Of a DNA stretch of 53,638 bases, positions 34,023 to 42,622 are shown in pieces. The DNA is from Pseudomonadota bacterium (GTDB lineage: Bacteria > Pseudomonadota > Alphaproteobacteria > Acetobacterales > Acetobacteraceae), in NCBI GenBank assembly GCA_021805545.1, contig JAJZFB010000052.1:1-53638 (forward strand), given 5' to 3'. The notes beneath the pieces are model-generated. The model ran no database searches and was not told where the DNA came from. It worked only from the letters and a program-made list of their open reading frames with translations. Within the stretch, counting starts at the first letter, position 1, and each line of letters starts with the position of its first letter. Position numbers and translations under genes: made by a program.

Positions 34023-35156
34023 TTACGCGGCAGGCTTGAAGATGGGGTGGACAATCTCGCCGCCCTTGGTGAGCAGCGCGCCCTTGATCAGATCGTCAGT
34101 CTCGGTCAACTTCGGCGTTTTTGCATCCATGTCCCAAAAGGTGGTGAGGAAAGTCAGCAGATTACGCGCGTAGAGCTGACTTGCCGCCACGGCGATGCGC
34201 GCGGGCCAGTTGCGGTGGCCGATGATGGTCACACCATTGGCTGTGGTGATGATCTCGCCTGGCACGGTTTCGGCACAATTTCCACCCGAATCCGCCGCGA
34301 GGTCCACGATAATGCTGCCGGACTTCATCCCCGCAACCATTTCGGAGGTAACGATAACTGGTGCCTTGCGGCCCTGCACCAAGGCAGTGCAGATGACAAT
34401 ATCGTTCTTGGCCACGGTGCTGAGCATCAGGTCAGCCTGTTTTTTACGGAACTCCTCAGACATTTGTCCCGCATAGGGGCCAGTCTGCTTGGAGGATTCT
34501 TCGTCATCTACACCTATATAGGTGGCGCCGAGCGACTTGATTTCTTCCTTGGCTGCGGGACGGACATCCGTACCTGAGACAATTCCCCCCAGGCGGCGCG
34601 CCGTGGCAATGGCCTGCAAGCCTGCGACACCCGCGCCAATAACAAACACGCGCGCTGGCGGCACGGTGCCGGCGGCAGTCATCATAAGGGGAAAACCACG
34701 AGGGAATGCCCCTGCAGCCTCGATAACAGCACGATAGCCGGCGAGATTCGCCTGAGAAGACAGCACGTCCATGCTCTGCGCGCGGGTGATACGCGGCAGC
34801 ATCTCCAGCCCAACGGCATCGACCTTGGCCGCGGCCAGCGCGGGCAGAAGGGCGGCATCGGCTGCGGCATTCATGGTGCCGATCAGCAGCATACCTGGCG
34901 CGAGCAGAGCGCGGGCAGCCTCATCTGGCGCCTGCACGGCAAACAAAACCCCGGCGCCAGCCAGGGCAGCAGCCGCGTCAGCGGCAATCTCGGCACCCGC
35001 AGCGGCAAAATCCTGGTCCGAAATGGCGGCCGCCACGCCGGCACCGGCCTCTACCGCGACGCTGATCCCCAACCCGATCAATTTTTTCACCGTATCCGGT
35101 GTAGCCGCTACGCGGGCCTCACCCGCACGGCGCTCTTTCAATACCGCGAGACGCAT
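34023..35156 (-). CDS. pntAA: NAD(P) transhydrogenase subunit alpha, soluble NAD-binding part
   Basis: 377 residues, related to alanine dehydrogenase. RRAGEARVAATPDTV start, the RxQDxxxS-like region TRAQSMDVLSSQANLAGY, and the nucleotide fold VFVIGAGVAGLQAIATARRLGG with GTDVRPAAKEEI. It binds NADH and passes hydride to PntB. First gene of the pnt operon. The 133 bp upstream, before the methyltransferase gene, should hold the promoter; I see no clear boxes there. Confidence 0.94.
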   Translation of the reverse strand: MRLAVLKERRAGEARVAATPDTVKKLIGLGISVAVEAGAGVAAAISDQDFAAAGAEIAADAAAALAGAGVLFAVQAPDEAARALLAPGMLLIGTMNAAADAALLPALAAAKVDAVGLEMLPRITRAQSMDVLSSQANLAGYRAVIEAAGAFPRGFPLMMTAAGTVPPARVFVIGAGVAGLQAIATARRLGGIVSGTDVRPAAKEEIKSLGATYIGVDDEESSKQTGPYAGQMSEEFRKKQADLMLSTVAKNDIVICTALVQGRKAPVIVTSEMVAGMKSGSIIVDLAADSGGNCAETVPGEIITTANGVTIIGHRNWPARIAVAASQLYARNLLTFLTTFWDMDAKTPKLTETDDLIKGALLTKGGEIVHPIFKPAA

Positions 35157-35289
35157 CTACCGTTCCCTTAGTTCTACCCCATTGCCAGGGAACCATGATG
35201 GAAGCCCGGCATTCATTCAACACTGCGCTGCCACTAAACGGCGGCAACCCATAATGCAACCATGATGAAAAGATTATGGCCGAATCCCG

Positions 35290-35991
35290 CTAAACTATCG
35301 TGACAGCGACATGACCTTTCTCACCCGCAAAGCCGATATAGCGGTAGGATAAGCCGACTCTACTTATAAACTCTTGAAAAGCCTTGTATTCATGCCCGCG
35401 CCAGCCGGGATAATTGAAATACTCATCAAATACGATGACAGTACCCGGCCGGATACGATCGCGCAGCGCCTCAAAAATTGTGACCGTGCTTGTATAAATG
35501 TCACAATCTATATGGATAAAGGCACATGCCCCCGGGTTGGCAATGGTAAAGCCTGGCAGGGTCTGGTCGAACCAGCCAGGATGCAACTCCACATTGCCTG
35601 GCACCTTCGGCAGTTTCCCCCTGGCGGTGAAAGCGCCTGTTTGCTCCCTGGTCCCCGCCCAATCCTCGGGCAGACCGCCAAAACTATCAAACCCATGTAC
35701 AGTACGATCCGTTAAGCTGGCCAACAGGCGCAGCGAAGCACCTTTGGCAACGCCAAATTCAACGACCAGGCCGTCTTTCGGCGCGCGGGCAAATGCGAAT
35801 TTCAGCAGGTCATACCGGTCGGACAGCACCATGGCTTCGCCCATATTGGCGATGATATAGTCCACTGCCTCACGCTTGGCGCGCAGACGCAATTCGAGCC
35901 AAAGATCGTTCACGTATATTGTGTGTAAAAGTTTACGATAGGCCCGGGCATAAAAGCCTGAGCGGAAAAAGCCGTTGCTCAAAATCGCCAT
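35290..35991 (-). CDS. TylF/MycF-like class I methyltransferase
   Basis: 233 residues from the ATG at 35991; the upstream TTG is less likely. AdoMet-fold motifs VVEFGVAKGASLRLLA, VHGFDSFGGLPEDW, the acidic FIHIDCDIYTST and VIVFDEYFNYPGWRGHE match the macrocin O-methyltransferase (TylF) family, metal-dependent enzymes that methylate sugar hydroxyls. No glycan or antibiotic cluster surrounds it. Target unknown. It is 18 bp downstream of the ABC1 kinase on the same strand. Confidence 0.82.
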   Translation of the reverse strand: MAILSNGFFRSGFYARAYRKLLHTIYVNDLWLELRLRAKREAVDYIIANMGEAMVLSDRYDLLKFAFARAPKDGLVVEFGVAKGASLRLLASLTDRTVHGFDSFGGLPEDWAGTREQTGAFTARGKLPKVPGNVELHPGWFDQTLPGFTIANPGACAFIHIDCDIYTSTVTIFEALRDRIRPGTVIVFDEYFNYPGWRGHEYKAFQEFISRVGLSYRYIGFAGEKGHVAVTIV

Positions 35992-36009
35992 TGTCAATAT
36001 TTCCGTTGC

Positions 36010-37359
36010 TTATCTGGGCCTGGGAACACCAGCCGCCTGCAAGGCATCCTCTTGCCGGGCCATCAGGGCGGCTTCGTTGAAATCATCGACCGTCTCGTGA
36101 AACAGCTTTGCCCAGTTGAGCTCGGCACCCAAGCGCATAAAAACCCCGCCCAGGCCGATAGCGGAACGGTCCATGAGAACAAATTCGCGCGGCGGACGGA
36201 CGCCACCGGTGCGCTTGAGCCCGGCATGGACCTTCTGCGCCACCTCACGGCCAAATTCCGTGCTGTTTCCTTCCTGGATGGGGCGGATACGATCCTGAAT
36301 CAGCGGCTCATAGAGAAAGCGCGCCCAGTCATTGAGAACATGAACCTGCTCCCCGGTAATGCCTTTGAACCCCCAGATATCGTAGGCATGCGCGGCGCGG
36401 GAAAAATCATTATCCCGCACGGCGGCATGGAGTTCCAGCACACCCGCGACAAATTTCGATTCAAAGACACGGATGGAGCCGTAATCGAGCAGGTTCAGGG
36501 CACCGCTTTCACTGACCTGATAATTGCCCAAATGCGGATCACCATGAATGATGCCATAGCGGTAGAAAGGAATATACCACGCCCTGAACAAAGCCGCCGC
36601 CAGCCTGTTGCGTTGCTCCTGGCTTGGGTTCTGCTCCAGCCACGCCTTGAAGCTATAACCATTCAACCAGCTCATGGTTATCAGCCGTTTGGTGGTGTAA
36701 TCCGGGATCGGCGCTGGAACATTTACATCTGGCACATCCCGCAGCATCGCTGCGTAAAGGCGCATCTGCGCCGCCTCCCGCGTGTAGTCCAGCTCCTCGC
36801 GTAAACGCTCGGACAGCTCCACATAAATCTCGTCCTGGATAATGGCATTATCCATGCGCTTATATACGGCCATGGCCAGCTTCACCTGGCGCAAATCAGC
36901 CTCGACGATGTTCGGCATATCGGGATATTGCAGCTTGACCGCTACTTCCCGGCCATCGGGCAAGGTAGCATGATGCACTTGGCCCAGGCTGGCGGCCGCA
37001 AGAGCCTCGCGGCTGAAGGATTTGAATTTTGTCTCCCAACCCGGCCCCAGCTCGCCAGCCATGCGGCGGCGGACAAATGGCCAACCCATGGGGGGAGCAT
37101 TGGCCTGCAGCTCCGCAAGCTGCGCGGCATATTCGGGCGGCAGCGCATCGGGCACGGTGGAGAGAAATTGCGCCACCTTCATCATAGGGCCTTTCAGCCC
37201 GCCCAGGACAGATTTAAGATCCTCGGCATGCTTCGCCTGATCGGTCTTGATGCCAAAAACCTTTTCACCCGCAATCCGCGCGGCAATGCCACCCACCGCG
37301 CCCGAGGTGCGCGCAAGGCGCCGCACCTCGCCAAACATACTGGTCTCGCGCGCGGTCAT
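36010..37359 (-). CDS. ABC1/AarF (UbiB-like) kinase family protein
   Basis: 449 residues. Contains the ABC1 signature KxGQ in variant form (MKVAQF, K61-Q64), the Ala-rich AAASLGQVHHA loop replacing the glycine loop, VAVKLQYP with the ion-pair Lys, and the catalytic stretch IIHGDPHLGNY followed by LLDYG. UbiB/Coq8 proteins are atypical kinases or ATPases needed for ubiquinone synthesis; this branch may have another role. The ATG overlaps the stop of the M3 peptidase gene by 4 bp. Confidence 0.87.
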   Translation of the reverse strand: MTARETSMFGEVRRLARTSGAVGGIAARIAGEKVFGIKTDQAKHAEDLKSVLGGLKGPMMKVAQFLSTVPDALPPEYAAQLAELQANAPPMGWPFVRRRMAGELGPGWETKFKSFSREALAAASLGQVHHATLPDGREVAVKLQYPDMPNIVEADLRQVKLAMAVYKRMDNAIIQDEIYVELSERLREELDYTREAAQMRLYAAMLRDVPDVNVPAPIPDYTTKRLITMSWLNGYSFKAWLEQNPSQEQRNRLAAALFRAWYIPFYRYGIIHGDPHLGNYQVSESGALNLLDYGSIRVFESKFVAGVLELHAAVRDNDFSRAAHAYDIWGFKGITGEQVHVLNDWARFLYEPLIQDRIRPIQEGNSTEFGREVAQKVHAGLKRTGGVRPPREFVLMDRSAIGLGGVFMRLGAELNWAKLFHETVDDFNEAALMARQEDALQAAGVPRPR

Positions 37360-39167
37360 TCGGCGGCAAGCTCGTCTATAAAGCCAGAAATAACGTCGAG
37401 TCCTTTCTGCCAGAATTGTGGATCGGCTGCATTCAGCCCAAACGGCGCCAGCAACTCCTGGTGCCGTTTTGTTCCGCCTGCGGCGAGCATTTCCTTATAC
37501 TTCATGCGGAAATCGTCCTTGTCTGGCGTATCTTGGTAAACCGCGTAAAGCGCATTCACCAGGCAATCACCAAACGCATAGGCATACACATAAAAGGGCG
37601 TGTGAATGAAATGCGGCACATAAGCCCAGAAATACTTATACTCGCCGGCGAAGTGGAAGGCGGGCCCCAGGCTTTCTGTCTGCATCTCCAACCAAATTTC
37701 ACTGATGCGATCAGGCAATAACTCCCCCTGACGGCGCTCTTCGTGCAGTTTTAGTTCAAAATCATAGAAGGCAATCTGCCGAACCACTGTATTCAGCATA
37801 TCTTCCACCTTACCCGCGAGCATGATACGCTTATGCTGCTTGCTGGTCTCGGCGTTCAGCAGCGAACGGAATGTGAGCATCTCGCCGAACACGCTGGCGG
37901 TTTCAGCCAAGGTGAGAGGCGTACTGGCCATCAGATAACCTTGCTTGGCCGCCAGCACCTGGTGCGCGCCATGCCCCAGCTCATGCGCGAGCGTCATCAC
38001 GTCGCGCGTGCGGCCATGATAATTCATCAGTACGTATGGATGCGCGGAAGGCACTGTGGCGTGCGAGAACGCACCACCGGCTTTGCCGTGCCGTGGCGCC
38101 GCGTCAATCCAATGCTTGTCGAAAAACGGCTTGATGGTTTCGGCCAGTTCAGGACTAAAGGCCCTGTAAGCGCCCACAACCACATTTTTTGCCTCACTCC
38201 AGGAAATGGCGCGGCTGTCATCGCCGGGTAATGGGGCATTGCGGTCCCAATACTCTAATTTTTCCAATCCCAGCCACTTGGCTTTCATGGCGTAATAGCG
38301 GTGTGCCAACCTCGCGTAAGAGGCTTTTACGGCAGCTTTTAGCGCCGCCACCACCTCATCCTCCACCATATTGGCACGGTTGCGGAATGCGGCGGGATTG
38401 GGATAATGACGCCAGTTATCGTCAATCTCCTTATCCTTCGCCAGGGTGTTGGTAATAAGTGAGAACAGTTTCACGTTCCGCGCCATGGCCTCGCCCACAG
38501 CCTTGCCTGCGGCCTCACGCACATTGCGGTCCGCATCAGAAAGCTTGTTCAACGCCGCCGAGAGCGTCAATTCCTCGCCCTTCACGTCAAGGCGCATGGC
38601 CGCGGTGGTTTCGTCGAACAGGCGGCTCCAGGCTGAATGGCCGGTCACCTCTTTTTCCAGTAGCAGTTTCTCCACCTCATCGGAGAGCTGGTGCGGCAGG
38701 AACACGCGCAAATCACGGAACCAGGGGGCGTAACGGGCCAATGCCGGGTCCTGCATTTTAGCGGTCAGCTCTATTTCATCAATACGGTTAAGCTCCAACG
38801 TAAAGAACAAAATATGCGTGCCGATTGCCGTTATACGCTCCGAGATGGTCTGATAAAATTTACCATTGGCAGGTGTATCGGAGTCCGCTGAAAAGAGCAG
38901 TTGGGCATAGGAGGCCAGCCGCCCCAATAATTCCTGAACACGCTCATACGCGGCAACAGCTTCAGCCAGTACCGCGCCTGGCAGCCCGGCCAGCTTGCCC
39001 TGATAACGCGCGGCAAAGGCCTTGGCGGACTCCTCAGCCGCCTGGCAGTCAGCCTGTATGCGCGGATCATCCGGATCCACATAGAGGTCGCGTAAATCCC
39101 AGTTAGGCAGGATCGACGGCTCGCCGCCCAAACCTTCGGGGTAATGCACCATCCTGCTTTCATCCAT
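37356..39167 (-). CDS. pepF: M3 family oligoendopeptidase (PepF-like)
   Basis: 603 residues. Cytoplasmic zinc metallopeptidase that breaks oligopeptides. The zinc site is HELGH (H395-H399), with the downstream ETASVFGEML helix carrying the third ligand, and MNYHGRTRDVMTLA before it. The PepF/M3 clade is also shown by YAYAFGDCLVNALY near the C-terminus. ATG at 39167 has AGGAG nine bases upstream. First gene of pepF-ABC1 kinase, perhaps also the methyltransferase. Confidence 0.92.
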   Translation of the reverse strand: MDESRMVHYPEGLGGEPSILPNWDLRDLYVDPDDPRIQADCQAAEESAKAFAARYQGKLAGLPGAVLAEAVAAYERVQELLGRLASYAQLLFSADSDTPANGKFYQTISERITAIGTHILFFTLELNRIDEIELTAKMQDPALARYAPWFRDLRVFLPHQLSDEVEKLLLEKEVTGHSAWSRLFDETTAAMRLDVKGEELTLSAALNKLSDADRNVREAAGKAVGEAMARNVKLFSLITNTLAKDKEIDDNWRHYPNPAAFRNRANMVEDEVVAALKAAVKASYARLAHRYYAMKAKWLGLEKLEYWDRNAPLPGDDSRAISWSEAKNVVVGAYRAFSPELAETIKPFFDKHWIDAAPRHGKAGGAFSHATVPSAHPYVLMNYHGRTRDVMTLAHELGHGAHQVLAAKQGYLMASTPLTLAETASVFGEMLTFRSLLNAETSKQHKRIMLAGKVEDMLNTVVRQIAFYDFELKLHEERRQGELLPDRISEIWLEMQTESLGPAFHFAGEYKYFWAYVPHFIHTPFYVYAYAFGDCLVNALYAVYQDTPDKDDFRMKYKEMLAAGGTKRHQELLAPFGLNAADPQFWQKGLDVISGFIDELAAE

Positions 39168-39272
39168 GACTCAACGGCTCCTCATCATCTCCCACAGATT
39201 TAGGCTGAACAGCGCCAAGGTCAAATCACCCGGCGGTTGGCAATAGCGGACCAACCCCATAAATCTAGCAGC

Positions 39273-40844
39273 ATGAAAAACAATACCCTGCGCCGGGATG
39301 CCGGCCCCATTGGTTTGCTGCTGGCAAGCGTCGGCGGCATGATTGGCTCTGGCTGGCTGTTCGGCGCGCTGAATGCCGCTAAGATCGCCGGGCCGGCCTC
39401 CATGATCTCCTGGGTCATCGGCGGTGGGGCTGTGCTGCTTCTGGCCTTTGTTTATGCCGAACTTTCAACCATGTTCCCTAAGCCCGGCGCGGTCATCATA
39501 TTCCCCCAGCTCTGCTTTGGCGGCCTCTCCGCGCAGATCATGAGTTGGATCAATCTCCTGGCTTATTCCATTATCGCCCCGGTGGAAGCCGTGGCCATTA
39601 CCTCCTACACCGCCAACTTCCTGCCCGGGCTGGAAAATACTGTCACCGAAACGCTGACCGGCATGGGTATTTTAATGGCAGCGGGGTTAATGGCGCTGTT
39701 TCTGGTGATTAACCTGTTCGCCATCCGGCTTGTGCTGCTCTTTAATAACGCCATTACATGGTGGAAGCTGGCTGTTCCAGCTCTCGCGGCGTGTATGCTT
39801 ATTTGGGGGCATTTCCGGGCGGCGAATTTTTACCAGTTCGGCTTTGCGCCCTATGGCGTTGGCGGCATGCTCCAGGCCGTCCCGGCTTCCGGCATCTTGT
39901 TCGCGTTTCTCGGTTTCCGTCAGGCCATCGAGCTCGCTGGAGAATCCGCCAACCCGCAACGCAATCTTCCTTTCGCCATACTGGGATCGGTGCTGCTTTG
40001 CCTGGCGCTCTACCTTGCGCTGCAACTTGCCTTCATCGGCACCCTACAGCCTGCGCATTTGGCCCATGGCTGGGCTAGACTTAATTTTCCGGGAATTTCT
40101 GGCCCTTTTGCCGGGCTTGCCATGCTCGCCGGCCTTCCCTGGCTGGCCGCCCTTTTATATGCCGATGCCGCTATTTCTCCTGGCGGCACGGGTGTCATCT
40201 ACAGCACCGCCGCGGCCCGGGTACTGTATGCCTCGGCTGAAGCCGGGCTGATGCCTGGCTACTTTGCAAGCGCCACACGCCACGGTGTACCTGTTAAAAG
40301 CCTCTTCCTGGCCTTCTGTGCAGGGCTGATTTTCCTGCTCCCCCTGCCATCCTGGCGGCTGCTTGTGGGTTATATCTCTTCCATCGGCATTTTGGCTTAT
40401 GGCGTTGGACCAGTGGTGCTGTTCTGCTTCCGCACAACATTGCCCGAGCAAGAATTCTCCCGCCCATTCCGGCTAGGCATGGCGTGGCTGATCGCTCCCA
40501 TGGCCTTCATCATCAGCAATCTTGCTGTGTTCTGGGCCGGCGCCAATATTACCAATCATCTATTTGGGGGGCTGCTTGCCGCCTTTATTCTTTACTGCCT
40601 CTGGCAATGGCGGCAAGGCGAGTTGCGTCACCTCAATTGGCGCGGCGCGGCATGGATGTTCCCCTATTTTACCGGCCTATGGCTCATCACCCTTGCCGGG
40701 CCGCTACACGGGCTAGATCTGCTCAACAACGCGAGCGGCGCACTTGCCATCGCGCTGTTCAGCCTCGCCATCCTCGCCATTGCCCGAAGCTGCGCCCTGC
40801 CCAACCCTGTGGCGGCCAAAGCGCGCTTCGGCAGGCTGGACTAA
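39273..40844 (+). CDS. APC family amino acid permease
   Basis: 523 residues from the ATG at 39273; a TTG 36 bp earlier is possible. About 12 membrane helices. The start GLLLASVGGMIGSGWLFG is the substrate-binding GSGW/I loop of amino acid-polyamine-organocation carriers, and FLGFRQAIELAGESANPQRNLP is the conserved E-S-x-N-P segment of helix 6-loop. Substrate not predictable; the GSGW variant with GESANP is common in aspartate/proton-type permeases of the family. Divergent from pepF. Confidence 0.87.
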   Translation: MKNNTLRRDAGPIGLLLASVGGMIGSGWLFGALNAAKIAGPASMISWVIGGGAVLLLAFVYAELSTMFPKPGAVIIFPQLCFGGLSAQIMSWINLLAYSIIAPVEAVAITSYTANFLPGLENTVTETLTGMGILMAAGLMALFLVINLFAIRLVLLFNNAITWWKLAVPALAACMLIWGHFRAANFYQFGFAPYGVGGMLQAVPASGILFAFLGFRQAIELAGESANPQRNLPFAILGSVLLCLALYLALQLAFIGTLQPAHLAHGWARLNFPGISGPFAGLAMLAGLPWLAALLYADAAISPGGTGVIYSTAAARVLYASAEAGLMPGYFASATRHGVPVKSLFLAFCAGLIFLLPLPSWRLLVGYISSIGILAYGVGPVVLFCFRTTLPEQEFSRPFRLGMAWLIAPMAFIISNLAVFWAGANITNHLFGGLLAAFILYCLWQWRQGELRHLNWRGAAWMFPYFTGLWLITLAGPLHGLDLLNNASGALAIALFSLAILAIARSCALPNPVAAKARFGRLD

Positions 40845-40845
40845 A

Positions 40846-41106
40846 CTACATACCGATGGCACGGCGGTACACGTCCAGCAGGGTTTCTTGCTCTTCCACC
40901 TCGGCCGGCTCCTGCTTGCGGAGGCGGATGAGCTGGCGGATCACCTTCACATCAAAACCGGCGGATTTCGCCTCGCTATAGATATCCTTGATGTCAGAGG
41001 CCAGGGCCTTGCGCTCTTCCTCGAGCCGTTCAATGCGCTCGATGATGCTGCGCAGACGCTCGCCCGCAATGTTTGTCGGTTTATCTTCCGTCGCGTCCAG
41101 CGCCAT
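40846..41106 (-). CDS. gapR: GapR family DNA-binding protein (DUF2312)
   Basis: 86 residues. RLRSIIERIERLEEERKALA, DIKDIYSEAKSAGFDVKVIR and LIRLRKQ are the helices of DUF2312/GapR. In Caulobacter this protein encircles overtwisted AT-rich DNA ahead of the replisome and aids topoisomerases. Length is normal. It ends 1 bp from the convergent permease, and DUF1244 lies upstream on the same strand. Confidence 0.92.
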   Translation of the reverse strand: MALDATEDKPTNIAGERLRSIIERIERLEEERKALASDIKDIYSEAKSAGFDVKVIRQLIRLRKQEPAEVEEQETLLDVYRRAIGM

Positions 41107-41163
41107 GAATCTGCTCCTGATCTTGAAAGGGAGAGCGGGGATAAAGCCTGCCCTCGGGTGCCG

Positions 41164-41472
41164 TCAATGGCCTGCCGTCTGCTTAAATTTGGCAAGGGCT
41201 TCCGGGCTCGCCTGTGTCTGGTAGCGCACCTGCCAATCTTTATACGGCATACCATAAATCATCTCGCGCGCCTGTGAGTCTGTCAGCGCCACACCCATGC
41301 CCTCAGCCGCCTCACGGTACCAGCGTGAGAGGCAGTTGCGGCAAAAGCCGGCGAGATTCATCATATCGATATTCTGCACATCGGCGCGCTGCCGCAAATG
41401 GGCCACCAGAGCACGAAAAGCGGCAGCTTCCAGCTTTTCGGTGGTGGCTTCGTTTAGCACGGGGTTGCTCAT
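41164..41472 (-). CDS. DUF1244 domain protein
   Basis: 102 residues from the ATG at 41472 (AGGAG seven bases upstream; a second ATG 18 bp earlier is too close to that site). The NLAGFCRNCLSRWYREAA stretch with its two cysteines and the REMIYGMPYKDWQ stretch are the DUF1244 signature. Structures exist, function unknown. Its start is just 27 bp from the start of the divergent glycerate kinase gene. Confidence 0.88.
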   Translation of the reverse strand: MSNPVLNEATTEKLEAAAFRALVAHLRQRADVQNIDMMNLAGFCRNCLSRWYREAAEGMGVALTDSQAREMIYGMPYKDWQVRYQTQASPEALAKFKQTAGH

Positions 41473-41499
41473 GCACGTTCTCCTGCTCATACAGGCGTT

Positions 41500-42615
41500 G
41501 TGGAGGATGCCAACGCCAACTTCCTGCGCCGCATATATGGCGCGGCGATTGCCGCCGCTAGCCCAGCACTATGCGTGCCTCCCAACCTGCCCAAACCAGG
41601 GCCGGGACGCAACATCGTCATCGGCGCAGGCAAAGCTGCCGCTTCCATGGCGGCAGCAGTGGAAAAAGCCTGGGCCGGGACAAATTTCGAGGGCGTTGTG
41701 GTGACACGCTACGGGCATGATGTGCCAACACAAAAAATCCGCGTGTTACAAGCGGCGCACCCGGTACCCAATGAGGCCAGCGAGGCCGCCGCGCGCGAAA
41801 TTTTAACCACGGTGGCAGGGTTACGCACCGAGGATCAGGTTGTGGCGCTCATCTCCGGCGGTGCCTCGGCCCTTATGGCATTGCCAGCGCCAGGGGTGAC
41901 ATTACAGGATAAAATATTGGTGAACCGGGCGCTGCTCGCCTCCGGTGCGCCGATCAGCACAATAAACCGCCTCCGCACGGCGCTCTCGGCCATTAAGGGG
42001 GGCAAACTGGCAGCAGCCTGCGCCCCGGCACGGCTGGTAACATTAGCAATCTCCGATGTTCCTGGTGACGATCCCGCCCTCATCGGCTCCGGCCCCACTT
42101 GGATGAAAGGCGCCGATTACCGGCTGATCGCCACCCCTCGCCTTTCGCTGGAGGCAGCCGCCCGCATGGCGGGAATGAAGGTTGAAATTCTCGGCGATGC
42201 GATGGAAGGCGAAGCGGCTGGACTAGGACGCCAGCAAGCAGATTTGGCCTTGTGCAGCCATGGCCCTAAGCTGCTGCTCTCAGGCGGCGAAACCACTGTG
42301 ACCATTGGTACCACCACGCCAGGGCGCGGCGGCCGCAATACCGCGTTTCTTCTCAGCCTCGCCCTGGCGCTTGGCGGCGCCCGCAACATCTGGGCTCTGG
42401 CTGCCGACTCAGATGGCATAGATGGCACCGAGGATGCAGCAGGAGCCATCATCACCCCAGATACGCTGGCCCGCGCCAAAGCTTTGGGGCTGGATGCGGC
42501 GCGCTTCCTGGAAACCCATGACAGCTACAGCTTTTTCGCCGCACTGGATGACTTGGTCATCACCGGCCCCACCTTAACAAATGTAAACGATTTCCGGGCC
42601 ATCTTGATCACATGA
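41500..42615 (+). CDS. Glycerate 2-kinase / hydroxypyruvate reductase family (MOFRL)
   Basis: 371 residues from a GTG at 41500; no ATG fits, and the ribosome-binding site is weak. Family type II glycerate kinase (also called TtuD/GckA): IVIGAGKAAASMAAAVE, ALISGGASALMALPAPG, the NRLRTALSAIKGGKLA helix, and the MOFRL C-terminal domain with SGGETTVTI, GRGGRNTAFLL and ADSDGIDGTEDAAGA. Phosphorylates D-glycerate to 2-phosphoglycerate. It is followed 7 bp later by pyk, so the two feed glycerate through 2-PG toward pyruvate. Somewhat shorter than the usual 420 residues. Confidence 0.88.
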   Translation: MEDANANFLRRIYGAAIAAASPALCVPPNLPKPGPGRNIVIGAGKAAASMAAAVEKAWAGTNFEGVVVTRYGHDVPTQKIRVLQAAHPVPNEASEAAAREILTTVAGLRTEDQVVALISGGASALMALPAPGVTLQDKILVNRALLASGAPISTINRLRTALSAIKGGKLAAACAPARLVTLAISDVPGDDPALIGSGPTWMKGADYRLIATPRLSLEAAARMAGMKVEILGDAMEGEAAGLGRQQADLALCSHGPKLLLSGGETTVTIGTTTPGRGGRNTAFLLSLALALGGARNIWALAADSDGIDGTEDAAGAIITPDTLARAKALGLDAARFLETHDSYSFFAALDDLVITGPTLTNVNDFRAILIT

Positions 42616-42622
42616 GGTATTC

